From an uncultured Flavihumibacter sp. (GTDB taxonomy: Bacteria > Bacteroidota > Bacteroidia > Chitinophagales > Chitinophagaceae): a stretch of 64,000 nucleotides of DNA. Below are positions 1 through 8,602 of the stretch, piece by piece (within the stretch, counting starts at the first letter, position 1; every line of letters begins with the position of its first letter). The position numbers and the translations under genes are program-made. The notes beneath the pieces were generated by a model. That model was not told where the DNA came from, ran no database searches, and worked only from the letters and a program-made list of their open reading frames with translations. The stretch lies in NCBI GenBank assembly GCA_902168105.1, contig CABHOY010000053.1, positions 1-64,000 on the forward strand. The letters run 5' to 3'.

Positions 1-90
1 TGTTCCCCACCTCCCTAAGCCCTTTATATATTTTTACTGAATAAAATTAAGGCTCCGCATATATGACTACGCGTATAGCGCTATACAAAA

Positions 91-121
91 GAAAAAACCG
101 CCTCAATTATTATTGAGACGG
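91..121 (-). terminator. Intrinsic terminator of the SRPBCC gene
   Basis: A 10-bp stem (98-107 with 112-121, one G-U pair) closes a 4-base loop. On the minus strand it is followed by a run of U from the A-tract at 92-97. It sits about 40 bases past the stop of the minus-strand gene at 160-609. Confidence 0.75.
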
Positions 122-159
122 CTTCTTCATTTTATGCATGGTGGCAGCCTGAAACAACA

Positions 160-609
160 TCATGCGTCTGGGATCTCAGGCTCTACTAACTTCGCAAGTT
201 TTTCCAGTGATTCTTGCCATCCCAGATAACACATCTCTGCCGGGATCATAGCAGGTATACCTTCCTGGGTTATTTTTATTTCTGTGCCCGCAATATTCTT
301 TTTAAGCCAGACAGTGGTGATCATTTCTCCTGGCAGATTAGGGTCATCAAATTTGTCAGTGTATTTTAAGAACTCGTTAGGTTTGAGCTCTACGTATGTT
401 CCGCCAAACGAATGGCTGTTGCCGGTTGAAAAGTTTTGAAACGACATTTTAAAAGAACCACCGGTAGCAGCATTCATTTCATGAACGGTACAAATAAAAC
501 CATAAGGAGGTAACCATGAAGCGATTGCCGGAGCTTCAGTAAATGCGCGATATACCTTTTCCGGAGTTGTTTTGAGAACCCTGTGCAGTGAAACGGAATT
601 GTTTGACAT
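160..609 (-). CDS. SRPBCC / AHSA1-family protein
   Basis: 149 residues, a complete single SRPBCC (START-like, Aha1 C-terminal) domain. The N-terminus has the family pattern: hydrophobic strand, then TTPEKVYRAFTEA, then a W in ASWLPP. Later come GGSFKMSF, GGTYVEL and a C-terminal helix with GWQESLEKLAKLVE. Family members bind small hydrophobic ligands or act as AHSA1-like proteins; the ligand here cannot be told. It has no signal peptide, so is probably cytoplasmic. It stands alone between a long upstream gap and its own terminator. In Bacteroidota such genes often accompany ArsR or DoxX genes, but none is next to it here. Confidence 0.85.
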   Translation of the reverse strand: MSNNSVSLHRVLKTTPEKVYRAFTEAPAIASWLPPYGFICTVHEMNAATGGSFKMSFQNFSTGNSHSFGGTYVELKPNEFLKYTDKFDDPNLPGEMITTVWLKKNIAGTEIKITQEGIPAMIPAEMCYLGWQESLEKLAKLVEPEIPDA

Positions 610-956
610 AAGATGTATTTTTACTCCTACTCATCTGGCTTTTCGGCTTCGCCCGTTTTTAGAGTGGTCGCTGCTCCACTTGTTTATCGATTTGTTTCGA
701 CACAACAAAGATGGCAGGAAAATCGGATTTTGAAGGAGGGTGGATGCGACATTATAAGGGGGGATTTCCGACCTGCCTGAGGGAGGTTAAGCCCGCTTCT
801 GATAAAAGACTGTTTACCCGCCCTGCATTTGAAGTTCCCTCGAGGTAACTAGTTACCCGGAGGGAACCCATGCTGTTCCTACCTGGATTCTTCGGTAAGT
901 TTGCCCCGAATTAATAAGCGCTGAGAGAAAAGAGCTAACGCTAAATCCGATCAATA
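610..956. other. Intergenic region with a 34-bp dyad
   Basis: No coding sequence is seen. The stretch separates two divergently transcribed genes. It holds an imperfect palindrome at 834-867 (17-base arms beginning GTTCCCTC, 15 of 17 paired) and a -7 promoter box at 896-903. The dyad lies about 28 bases upstream of that box, a plausible place for an operator. Confidence 0.6.
896..903 (+). promoter_or_regulatory. Bacteroidota -7 box for the DsbA-like gene
   Basis: TAAGTTTG matches TAnnTTTG exactly and lies 53 bases before the ATG at 957. No clear -33 TTTG is visible at the usual distance. Confidence 0.55.
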
Positions 957-1955
957 ATGTCATTCAGATTAGTGGTGACTTTGTTTCTTACTGTCTCCTT
1001 TCTTGGGTGCCAGGGGCAAATTAAAACACCGAAAATGGAAAAAGAAACGTCAAAATTGAATCCGCTGTTATGTGATCCTGCTACCGGGGTCTGCGAAATA
1101 CCAACAACCAGGAAAGGCGGCAATACGCAGCACATTGTTTCGAAAAACAAGCTGGTTAAGGTAATTTACTTTACTGATCCTATATGCTCTTCCTGCTGGG
1201 GAATAGAACCACAGTTAAGAAGACTTAAGCTGGAATATGGTGGGGATGTAGAAATAAGCTATCATATGGGTGGCCTGCTGCCGGATTGGAGCTATAATAG
1301 CGGTGGAATAAGCAAACCGTCGGACGTGGCTCATCATTGGGATGAAGTGAGCAAGTATTATAAAATGCCCATCGATGGAGATGTCTGGCTTACAGATCCT
1401 CTTGATTCCTCTTATCCTCCTTCCATTGCATTTAAGGCGGCTCAGCGACAGGATAAGTCAAAGGCCGTTGTATTTCTCAGAGTGATGAGAGAAATGGTAT
1501 TTCTGCGAAAGCAAAACATTGCTAAATGGGAGCATATCGAACAAGCCGGCATCCAGGCTGGTTTGGATATTGAGCAACTAAAAGCTGATTTTGAAGGTAG
1601 CGCAAAGGAATTATTTAACGATGATCTGGCACTGGCAAGAAAACTGGGTGTAAGAGGGTTCCCTACTATATTTGTTACCAACGCTACCGGTGAAACCGAA
1701 GTGGTCTATGGCTTTAAACCCTATACAAGTTTTGAAACCAGTGTAAAGAAAATATATCCTAACGTCCAAAAGATAACTTATGCGAAGGACTGGAAAAGCC
1801 TGTTTGAAGTATATCCGACACTGACTTTGCGTGAATTTGCTGAACTAAGCGAGCGCTCTTTCCTGGAGGCGGAACAGCAGTTAACAGATCTGGTGAAGGA
1901 CAAGCAGCTGACAGTTTTTGATAGCAAAAATGGCGCGATCTGGATCAGGAAGTAG
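957..1955 (+). CDS. DsbA-family thioredoxin-fold lipoprotein
   Basis: 332 residues. The N-terminus is a lipoprotein signal with lipobox FLGC (Cys at about 18), so the protein should be anchored in an envelope membrane. A CxxC pair (C77-S-S-C80, followed by W) sits in DPICSSCWGIEP, typical of the DsbA/FrnE/SpxH branch. A cis-proline motif RGFPT follows near residue 235. The segment between is the helical insertion of DsbA proteins. About 90 C-terminal residues beyond the thioredoxin fold resemble a small winged-helix-like extension, as in SpxH-type proteins. Likely a periplasmic thiol oxidoreductase; its substrate is unknown. Followed by a strong terminator shared with the convergent HxlR gene. 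Confidence 0.8.
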   Translation: MSFRLVVTLFLTVSFLGCQGQIKTPKMEKETSKLNPLLCDPATGVCEIPTTRKGGNTQHIVSKNKLVKVIYFTDPICSSCWGIEPQLRRLKLEYGGDVEISYHMGGLLPDWSYNSGGISKPSDVAHHWDEVSKYYKMPIDGDVWLTDPLDSSYPPSIAFKAAQRQDKSKAVVFLRVMREMVFLRKQNIAKWEHIEQAGIQAGLDIEQLKADFEGSAKELFNDDLALARKLGVRGFPTIFVTNATGETEVVYGFKPYTSFETSVKKIYPNVQKITYAKDWKSLFEVYPTLTLREFAELSERSFLEAEQQLTDLVKDKQLTVFDSKNGAIWIRK

Positions 1956-1968
1956 TATAAGTTTATCA

Positions 1969-2002
1969 TCCGCGGGGTATGTCGTCCCGCGGATTATTTT
2001 TT
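1969..2002 (+). terminator. Terminator between DsbA-like and HxlR genes
   Basis: Perfect 8-bp GC-rich stem TCCGCGGG / CCCGCGGA (1969-1976, 1986-1993) followed by TTATTTTTT. It ends the plus-strand gene; the U-run overlaps the stop of the convergent gene. Confidence 0.8.
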
Positions 2003-2353
2003 GAACATGGATGTACGATAGGCTATGCCCCAGTTGGCAATTTCATCAATGATCGGTTTAAGTGTCTTACCATACTCAGTGATTTCATATTCGACAGTTA
2101 CGGGTTTAGTATTGCATACATTACGGCTGATGAGCTGATTAACTTCCATATCCTGCAATTCCTTTGACAACATCTTCGGCGCAATGCCTTCTACTTCGCG
2201 GAGCAGGTCCATAAAACGCAATTTATCGCCCTGTAGCAGGGTGCCAAGTATATGAAACTTCCATTTCCCCGATAAGATCTCCATGGCTTCTTTAATGGCC
2301 TGAATTCGAACTTTGCAAATTTGTGTAGTGTTTAATACCGACTGCTTCTTCAT
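1994..2353 (-). CDS. HxlR-family winged-helix regulator
   Basis: 119 residues, full-length HxlR domain. It shows the signature ILSGKWKFHILGTLLQGDKLRF, then the recognition-helix region APKMLSKELQDME, then the wing (VEYEITEYGKTL). A cysteine at residue 13 is in the place where many HxlR proteins carry a redox- or electrophile-sensing Cys. It is divergent from the ABC exporter at 2501, and the gap holds an inverted repeat (2397-2413), so it probably controls itself and the exporter. The inducer is unknown. Confidence 0.9.
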   Translation of the reverse strand: MKKQSVLNTTQICKVRIQAIKEAMEILSGKWKFHILGTLLQGDKLRFMDLLREVEGIAPKMLSKELQDMEVNQLISRNVCNTKPVTVEYEITEYGKTLKPIIDEIANWGIAYRTSMFKK

Positions 2354-2396
2354 ACTGCCTTCATTAATGACAGTATAAAATTATTGTTTTCTACAT

Positions 2397-2413
2397 TACT
2401 TTCCTAGAAAGTA
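2397..2413. promoter_or_regulatory. Candidate HxlR operator
   Basis: Perfect inverted repeat TACTTTC-CTA-GAAAGTA, 44 bases upstream of the HxlR start and 55 bases upstream of the exporter -7 box. Position and symmetry suit a dimeric winged-helix repressor; binding is inferred. Confidence 0.45.
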
Positions 2414-2468
2414 CTATCCAAGTGGAGATAGGGCCTATGACCTATCGCAACCCTTTCCCTGATTTTTA

Positions 2469-2476
2469 TATCTTTG
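2469..2476 (+). promoter_or_regulatory. -7 box of the ABC exporter
   Basis: TATCTTTG, an exact TAnnTTTG match, 24 bases before the ATG at 2501, implying a very short leader. Confidence 0.6.
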
Positions 2477-2500
2477 CATCTTACTTAACATTTTGCTGCT

Positions 2501-4279
2501 ATGGCCAACCCATATATATCCCTGTTGCGTACAGCCTGGCGTTATGCGCGAAAGGAACGGAAGAAGTATGTATTGGTATACGCCATGTTTATAGTTTCCG
2601 CTGTTATTTCCGCATTATACCCTGTGCTGTTGGGATGGTTTATCAATAAGATCCAGCGGGATACGCAGCAAGTGCTGCATTATGCCTTCTTATACGCTGC
2701 CAGTTATTTCGCCCTGAAGGTGCTGGAATGGTGCTTTCATGGTCCTGCCCGGGTTATGGAGCGTGAGCTTGCTTTTAATCTGAGCCGTAACTTTTTGCAG
2801 GAACGATATCACCAGGTATTACATTTGCCTGTAAAATGGCACCAGGACCATCATAGCGGTGCTACAATAAATCGTATACGTAAAGCATATGAGGCTTTGA
2901 AGAGTTTTTTTGATCAGGGATTTATGTATTTACGTGCGGTAGGCAAGCTTGTTTTTTCGGTGGTAGCTATCTTGTATTTTTCACCGCTATTTGGTGCTAT
3001 CGGCATTGTACTCGGTATTATCAACATTTGGGTGATCTTCAAATTTGATAAGCCTTTTATCCGTACGCTTGATCAGGTGAATGAAAAGGAACATGTGGTT
3101 TCTGCGACCTTATTCGACAGTCTTTCCAATATCATGACTGTTGTTACCCTACGCCTGGAAAAGAGCATGGAAACCGGTCTGTTGGCTAAAGTACATCAGA
3201 TACTGCCTCCGTTTAAAAGAAACGTGCGGATCAATGAATGGAAGTGGTTTGTAGCTGATATGCTGATAACTGTTATCTATTGCGTAGTTGCAGTAGGGTA
3301 TATTCTGCAATACTGGGAACCGGGAAAGGTGTTTTACATAGCAGGTCTGGTAACATTACTGGGGTACGTGAACCAATTCACCAGTGTGTTTTATGACTTT
3401 GCCTGGCAATATACAGATATCACCCAATACAATACTTCTGTACAAACTGCGACCAATATTGATGAAGCTTTCAGGCAACATCATCGCCCGGATATGTCTA
3501 CAGATCTTCCGGATACCTGGCAGGTTATCCGTATGACGGACTTAAGCTTTTCACACCGCGATCGCTATGATGTCGCACATGCGCCGCAAAGCTTACACGG
3601 GCTGAATATTGTTATACCCCGTGGTAAACGTATTGCACTGATAGGAGAGAGTGGTAGTGGCAAAAGTACGCTGCTATCGTTACTTAGGGGACTATACGAT
3701 CCGCAGCCGGGTATGGAGCTTAGCGTAGATGGAAAACCATATGATCTGGATACGCTCAATGAAACAGTGACGCTTTTCCCGCAGGAGCCTGAGATATTTG
3801 AGAACACTATCGCCTATAATGTTACGCTTGGTCTTCCTTTCAGCGAAGCCGACATTGAAGAGGTGTGTGAAAGTGCACATTTTACAGAAGTGATCAAACA
3901 ACTGCCCCAGGGCCTGGAATCTGATATACGTGAAAAGGGAGTTAACCTTTCCGGAGGACAAAAACAGCGACTGGCCCTGGCCCGAGGTATACTTGCGGCC
4001 CGTGAAAGCGAAGTTGTGTTGCTGGATGAGCCGACCAGCAGTGTAGATCCCAAGACGGAAGCTATGATCTACAATAAGCTATTTAAGGCCTTTGCAGATA
4101 AGGCCGTGATTTCCTCCATTCATCGTTTGCATCTGCTGGCGCAATTTGACTATGTATATGTGCTGCAGCAGGGACGTATTGTGGATGAAGGCACGTTTGA
4201 GCATCTGCGGAACAACAGCCCTATTTTTCAGGACCTATGGAAACACCAGAAGGATATCATGGGGGATCATTACAAATAG
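2501..4279 (+). CDS. ABC exporter half-transporter (fused permease-ATPase)
   Basis: 592 residues in the usual type IV exporter layout: six-helix transmembrane domain to about residue 310, then a nucleotide-binding domain. Walker A is GESGSGKST near 382, the signature LSGGQKQR near 484, Walker B VVLLDEPTS near 506, and the H-loop is SSIHRLH. It is expected to work as a homodimer in the inner membrane, exporting a lipid, peptide or drug. The substrate is not readable from sequence. The divergent HxlR regulator suggests induction by a small molecule. It is alone in its transcription unit. Confidence 0.88.
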   Translation: MANPYISLLRTAWRYARKERKKYVLVYAMFIVSAVISALYPVLLGWFINKIQRDTQQVLHYAFLYAASYFALKVLEWCFHGPARVMERELAFNLSRNFLQERYHQVLHLPVKWHQDHHSGATINRIRKAYEALKSFFDQGFMYLRAVGKLVFSVVAILYFSPLFGAIGIVLGIINIWVIFKFDKPFIRTLDQVNEKEHVVSATLFDSLSNIMTVVTLRLEKSMETGLLAKVHQILPPFKRNVRINEWKWFVADMLITVIYCVVAVGYILQYWEPGKVFYIAGLVTLLGYVNQFTSVFYDFAWQYTDITQYNTSVQTATNIDEAFRQHHRPDMSTDLPDTWQVIRMTDLSFSHRDRYDVAHAPQSLHGLNIVIPRGKRIALIGESGSGKSTLLSLLRGLYDPQPGMELSVDGKPYDLDTLNETVTLFPQEPEIFENTIAYNVTLGLPFSEADIEEVCESAHFTEVIKQLPQGLESDIREKGVNLSGGQKQRLALARGILAARESEVVLLDEPTSSVDPKTEAMIYNKLFKAFADKAVISSIHRLHLLAQFDYVYVLQQGRIVDEGTFEHLRNNSPIFQDLWKHQKDIMGDHYK

Positions 4280-4374
4280 CCGGGCTTTCTTTAGTAGATG
4301 TCCGCATCAGTACCGGTTCTATTGAAGCGAATATGAGACGTTATTATATCGTGGTTACTTTCACTGAAGCGAAA

Positions 4375-5522
4375 TTACCTGTTACTCAAATCATCCTTTA
4401 TGTTATCCAGCCAAAGGTGATGAGACAGGTGAGAAAGGTTTTTCTCAGGTTGAAATCCTGTACGGTTAATAGGCGCGCTGTCTGTCCAGGAAGATTTTCT
4501 ATCAGGAATTAACAGGTGATATTCGCTGGTGGGCAATTTAGTAGGCTGCGACATGCCAACATAGTCCATCATACCTAATGTATTCGTACCATAACGTGTC
4601 ACCTTACTACTCTGCCTGGAGAGATAGAAGAAAAACTCTGTAGAACTTCCTCCCAGATCATCAAAAACTAACGCTATCCTCTTAGGGTTCCTAAATAGGC
4701 ATCTCCCTGATCTATTGGTTGCGTATAAAAGTAAGGTAACAGGTATGCCTAACCGGAATTGCCGCCACCATTGCCTCTCAGGTCTACGATCAGATTTTCA
4801 GTATTCCGGATGAGCGAATCATTTTTCTGAATGATCTCCTGTACCTTATTGTCGCGATTGAAGGAACCTATCGTCAGTAATACATTTTTGTCGTCAAGTT
4901 TCTTTAAGGCAAGGCCCAGGTTATAATTCCGCCAGGTAGAGAGCTCCGATCTTTCGGATTCGGTCATTGCATCAGGATATACCTTACCCCAAAGTTCAAA
5001 ATTCCAGCGCTTCAAAAGTCCTCCACGTTGCCTCGCAGGGAAGTCGGGCGTTAACCAATTATACTTATCAAATGTAAACCCTTCCTTATCTTTTGTCAGC
5101 GTGCTATATACAAGCCCTGTCCGAAGTTTGCTGTCAGTGCTATGTATGATAACGGCTTTATAGGTCTTAGCATCCACTTTATAAACGCCTATTTTTACAG
5201 ATGAATCCGGATTGATCCATAGGCCTTCAACTGCGTCACGTTTTCCTTCTTTAAACTTTTTTATAAAATCGGCTTCTCTTATGTTGACGTACTGATATCT
5301 GGTAGAGTCTCCGACGTTATACTCAAAATCAAAATGTTTATCGTTGAAGAAAACAACGTATTGTTTAATGATAGAAAAACATCTGATCGGATCAGATTCC
5401 GATACGGCGCTTCTGCGGAGGTTTTTGATAAGTTGTTGGTATTCCGGCCGTGTTTTTCCGGTGACCCTGGTATAAATATAAAAACTGCAGTTAAACCGAC
5501 ATAATGCTTCCGTAATTTTATT
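4375..5522 (-). pseudogene. Decayed S41-family (C-terminal processing) peptidase
   Basis: A readable frame runs from 5522 to an in-frame TAG at 4749-4751, directly after the motif LIVDLRGNGGGNSG, a hallmark of S41 peptidases. Translation past the stop continues in family style (AYLLPYFYTQPID), meets two more stops near 4690, then resumes in another frame. That frame carries GGSSTEFFFYLSRQSSKV, with the serine of the catalytic dyad region, and the C-terminal GTNTLGMMDYVG to a stop at 4375. So there is at least one nonsense change and one frameshift. No in-frame ATG or signal peptide survives upstream of residue MDAKTYK at 5177. The gene is almost surely non-functional. Confidence 0.8.
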
Positions 5523-5650
5523 TTAATAAATACGGATCTAACTGGCTTCGGGCACTTTACCGGGGAAAGTAAGGCATAAAAATTGTGTTTGGTATACTAC
5601 AACCGCGAACTAATAGAAACCCTTTTTCAAGTCACAATTCAATCAAAAAA

Positions 5651-6868
5651 ATGAGAAACCTATTCTTAGTGCTTACTGCAACTGCTACACTTGCGTTGCA
5701 TGCATGTTCCAATGACAATGAAGGACCCAACGAACCTAAGTATCCACCTGTAGAGACAGCAGACCCTAACACTGATTATCAGCCCGCCTTTACGGGGCAA
5801 ACCAGAGGCCCTGGTGTGCGTACGACAACTAAACTGGATACAACAGTAATTACATCGGCCCTAACGAGTCCCTGGGGTGTTAAAAGCCTTCCGGATGGAA
5901 GATTGCTAGTAACGCAAAAGGGAGGTACTATGCGTATTGTTACACAGACAGGTACAGTGAGTAGTCCTATCACCGGATTACCTGCAGTTAATGCTAATGG
6001 TCAGGGTGGGCTGCTGGGCCTGACGCTGGACCCTGCATTCAGTACCAGCCGGATGGTGTATTGGGTGTTTTCTGAAAATATTGCCGGAGGCAATGTTACA
6101 GCAGTCGCCAAAGGACGCCTGGCGAATGATGAAAAAACAATAGAGAACGCGACAGTCATCTATCGTGCTATTCCCGCCTATAATGGCACGCTGCACTATG
6201 GCGGACGTATTGTATTCGACGCACAAGGGAATCTTTTTGTGAGTACGGGTGAACGTTCGGACCTTGTTACAAGGCCTTTGGCACAATCTACCACTGCTGC
6301 CCTGGGTAAGGTATTACGTATCACAAAAGATGGCCAGCCGGCGCCAGGTAACCCGACTTTTGGTGAAGGTGGTTTGCCGGAATTGTATACCATCGGACAC
6401 CGGAATCCGCAGGGATTGGCTATTCATCCTGTTACTGGCGAGTTATGGCAGGCAGAACATGGTCCGAGAGGTGGTGATGAAATAAACCGTATACAGGCCG
6501 GAAAGAATTTTGGTTGGCCAACCATTACTTATGGTATTGAATATAGTGGTCAGAAAGTAGGGGATGGCATTCAGCAGAAAGATGGTCTGGAGCAACCTGT
6601 TTACTATTGGGACCCTGTGGTGTCACCCAGCGGTATGACTTTCTACGCTGGCGACCGGGTTCCTGAATGGAAGAATAATCTGTTTATCGGCGCTTTAAGC
6701 GGCCAGCATATAGTGCGGCTTGTTATTGAAAACAATAAGGTTGCGGGAGAGGAAAGAATACTTGCCGGAGAAAATCAGCGCTTCAGGGATGTCACACAAG
6801 GTACAGATGGAGCTTTGTATGCTATTACTGATCAGGGAAGGTTATATAGATTGGATAAAGCGGAATAA
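5651..6868 (+). CDS. PQQ-dependent sugar dehydrogenase-type lipoprotein
   Basis: 405 residues from the ATG at 5651. A GTG at 5585 in the same frame is rejected because only the later start gives a clean lipoprotein signal ending LHAC (Cys about 18). The body is a glucose/sorbosone dehydrogenase six-bladed propeller: SPWGVKSLPDGRLLVTQKGG, GLLGLTLDPAF, GGRIVFDAQGNLFVSTGE, GHRNPQGLAIHP, and HGPRGGDEIN with the metal/PQQ-side residues. The family oxidises aldose sugars in the periplasm with PQQ; no PQQ synthesis gene is in the window, so the cofactor would have to be imported. Transcribed alone, convergent with the AraC gene. Confidence 0.85.
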   Translation: MRNLFLVLTATATLALHACSNDNEGPNEPKYPPVETADPNTDYQPAFTGQTRGPGVRTTTKLDTTVITSALTSPWGVKSLPDGRLLVTQKGGTMRIVTQTGTVSSPITGLPAVNANGQGGLLGLTLDPAFSTSRMVYWVFSENIAGGNVTAVAKGRLANDEKTIENATVIYRAIPAYNGTLHYGGRIVFDAQGNLFVSTGERSDLVTRPLAQSTTAALGKVLRITKDGQPAPGNPTFGEGGLPELYTIGHRNPQGLAIHPVTGELWQAEHGPRGGDEINRIQAGKNFGWPTITYGIEYSGQKVGDGIQQKDGLEQPVYYWDPVVSPSGMTFYAGDRVPEWKNNLFIGALSGQHIVRLVIENNKVAGEERILAGENQRFRDVTQGTDGALYAITDQGRLYRLDKAE

Positions 6869-6883
6869 TAGTATCTGAACTTT

Positions 6884-7735
6884 TTAGAGGGCGGCATAGT
6901 GTCGCCCTTTTTTATACTCAGAAATGCTTTGGCCTGTCGTCCTTTTAAAGAACCGGCTGAAGTGGCCCGCGTCTTCGAAACCAAGTTCATAGGCAATTTC
7001 TTTCGCTGACTTATCCGTATAATAAAGTAATCTTTTTGCCTCATCGATTATACGGTCGTGAATGATCTGTAATGGCAATTTATGATGATAACGTGTAAAT
7101 AGATTAGATAATGTTTTAGGAGATCTGTTTAGCTCATTGGCATAGAACTGAACCTGGTGTTGTGTTTTAAAATTCCTGTCTACTAATAGATTATACTTTC
7201 TAACGACGTCGAATTTATCAGATTCAAGGGGCTGCTCTTTGACGTATTGATCTTTGGCTAATCTTGTACCAATGATGATCAGCCGTTTTAATAACAGCTT
7301 AAGCATTTCCGATTTTGTGCTGTCTTCCATTTCAAACTCTTCAACAAAAACACTTCTTAACATTTCCAGTTTTCTCTGATTGGATCTGTCCAGCTTAATA
7401 AACAGGTGGCCGTAGGAACCATAGAACAGGAAGCCTGCGCAGCTCACTTCATTATCATGATCAACAATGCAGTAAAAATCCCGGTTATATTGCCAAGCAG
7501 TAATTTGTCCGGGGTCCTCAAATGTGAACGACTGATTGGAAAACAGCGGTAACAGGCACCAGGAGGGGAAGGTGTATTCGACGTTGTCGATATAAACCTT
7601 CTGCGCAGGACCACTATTTAAGGCGATTGTAAAAAGCCGGTCTGCTGCCGATTCTGTTCTCTTACCAGAAAATACTTCATCCTGTAGAAAACGAATTACG
7701 CCGCCTGATCTCTGATCTATGTGTGAAAATTTCAT
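6884..7735 (-). CDS. AraC-family transcriptional regulator
   Basis: 283 residues. The N-terminal 170 residues form a cupin-like sensor, and the C-terminus has the two AraC helix-turn-helix units: SPKTLSNLFTRYHHKLP and SAKEIAYELGFEDAGHFSRF followed by FKRTTGQSISEYK. Start at the ATG whose complement ends at 7735. Its target is unknown; it is convergent with the sugar dehydrogenase gene, which makes co-regulation possible but unproven. Confidence 0.88.
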   Translation of the reverse strand: MKFSHIDQRSGGVIRFLQDEVFSGKRTESAADRLFTIALNSGPAQKVYIDNVEYTFPSWCLLPLFSNQSFTFEDPGQITAWQYNRDFYCIVDHDNEVSCAGFLFYGSYGHLFIKLDRSNQRKLEMLRSVFVEEFEMEDSTKSEMLKLLLKRLIIIGTRLAKDQYVKEQPLESDKFDVVRKYNLLVDRNFKTQHQVQFYANELNRSPKTLSNLFTRYHHKLPLQIIHDRIIDEAKRLLYYTDKSAKEIAYELGFEDAGHFSRFFKRTTGQSISEYKKGRHYAAL

Positions 7736-7903
7736 CAGGTCATTTTACCTTTAAAATTTATAGTTAATCAATAGCTTTAAAGTTGGTCATTGAATAAACT
7801 TCTGCAAGTTAGTATATCTGATATTCAGAATGTGGTGTTTTTTACTGACTGTATGGTGTAATTCAATTGTCTTCAACAGATTAAGCTAGCGATGGCCAAA
7901 GAG

Positions 7904-7943
7904 ATAGAAGATGCATGCCTGAGTGAGGGCATGCATCTTCTAT
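7904..7943 (-). terminator. Hairpin downstream of the AhpD-like gene
   Basis: Perfect 16-bp stem ATAGAAGATGCATGCC (7904-7919 with 7928-7943). It lies 25 bases past the stop of the minus-strand gene at 7968. The following U-tract is poor, so termination may be Rho-assisted. Confidence 0.6.
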
Positions 7944-7967
7944 TATAAATGGATCAGTACAGTCGTC

Positions 7968-8537
7968 TTAAATTTCGGGCGCAACGGGGAAGTCGATCGG
8001 CACCTTCACAATAGCGTTCAGATAATTGCTAAAAGTTCTTTCAGAGATGATCATTAGCGTATCAACAATACTTTCGTTGGTATATCCCACTGCAAGGAAG
8101 TTGTCAATAGATTCCTGGCTGGCAAAGCCCTTTTTATTGGTTACTTCTTTCACAAACTGAGCTAATGCATCGAGCTTGGGATCAAAGCTTATGTTGCCGC
8201 GACGGATTTCCAGGATCTGTTCATCTGTAAAGCCGTTTAGCTTCCCAATAACGGTATGCGCGCTGGTGCAATAGTGACAGTCGTTTATACCGCTAACGAT
8301 AAGATTAATAACTTCTTTCTCTTTGATGGTAAGAGAACTTACTGCATTAGACAATGTAAGGTAGGTGGCCAGGCCATTTTCCGAACTTGCCATGAACGCA
8401 TAACTGTTAGGGACCTTACCAAGCTTTTGTTTAAGCTTGTCAAATATTGACTGGTTGGCAGGACTGACTTCTTCGCGGGTTGGTATTTTAAATGCTTCCA
8501 TTGCTGATTGAATATTATGTTTTGTATTAATTGACAA
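7968..8537 (-). CDS. AhpD-like carboxymuconolactone decarboxylase-family protein
   Basis: 189 residues. The diagnostic motif is NDCHYCTSAH: a CxxC pair with a His four residues on, the active site of AhpD alkyl-hydroperoxidase-type proteins. The helices around it (LTIKEKEVINLIVSGIND, then DEQILEIRRGN) match the peroxidase-related branch. The first ATG gives an N-terminus of about a dozen extra residues; a second Met (MEAFKIPTR) could be the real start. Probably reduces peroxides or acts as a redox relay in the cytoplasm. Next to a reductase gene in the same direction, 65 bases apart. Confidence 0.85.
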   Translation of the reverse strand: MSINTKHNIQSAMEAFKIPTREEVSPANQSIFDKLKQKLGKVPNSYAFMASSENGLATYLTLSNAVSSLTIKEKEVINLIVSGINDCHYCTSAHTVIGKLNGFTDEQILEIRRGNISFDPKLDALAQFVKEVTNKKGFASQESIDNFLAVGYTNESIVDTLMIISERTFSNYLNAIVKVPIDFPVAPEI

Positions 8538-8602
8538 TACAAAATTGCATTCAAATCATCCTTCGAAAAATGGATTTAATTCCCGAAGACTTGCCAATTT
8601 TC

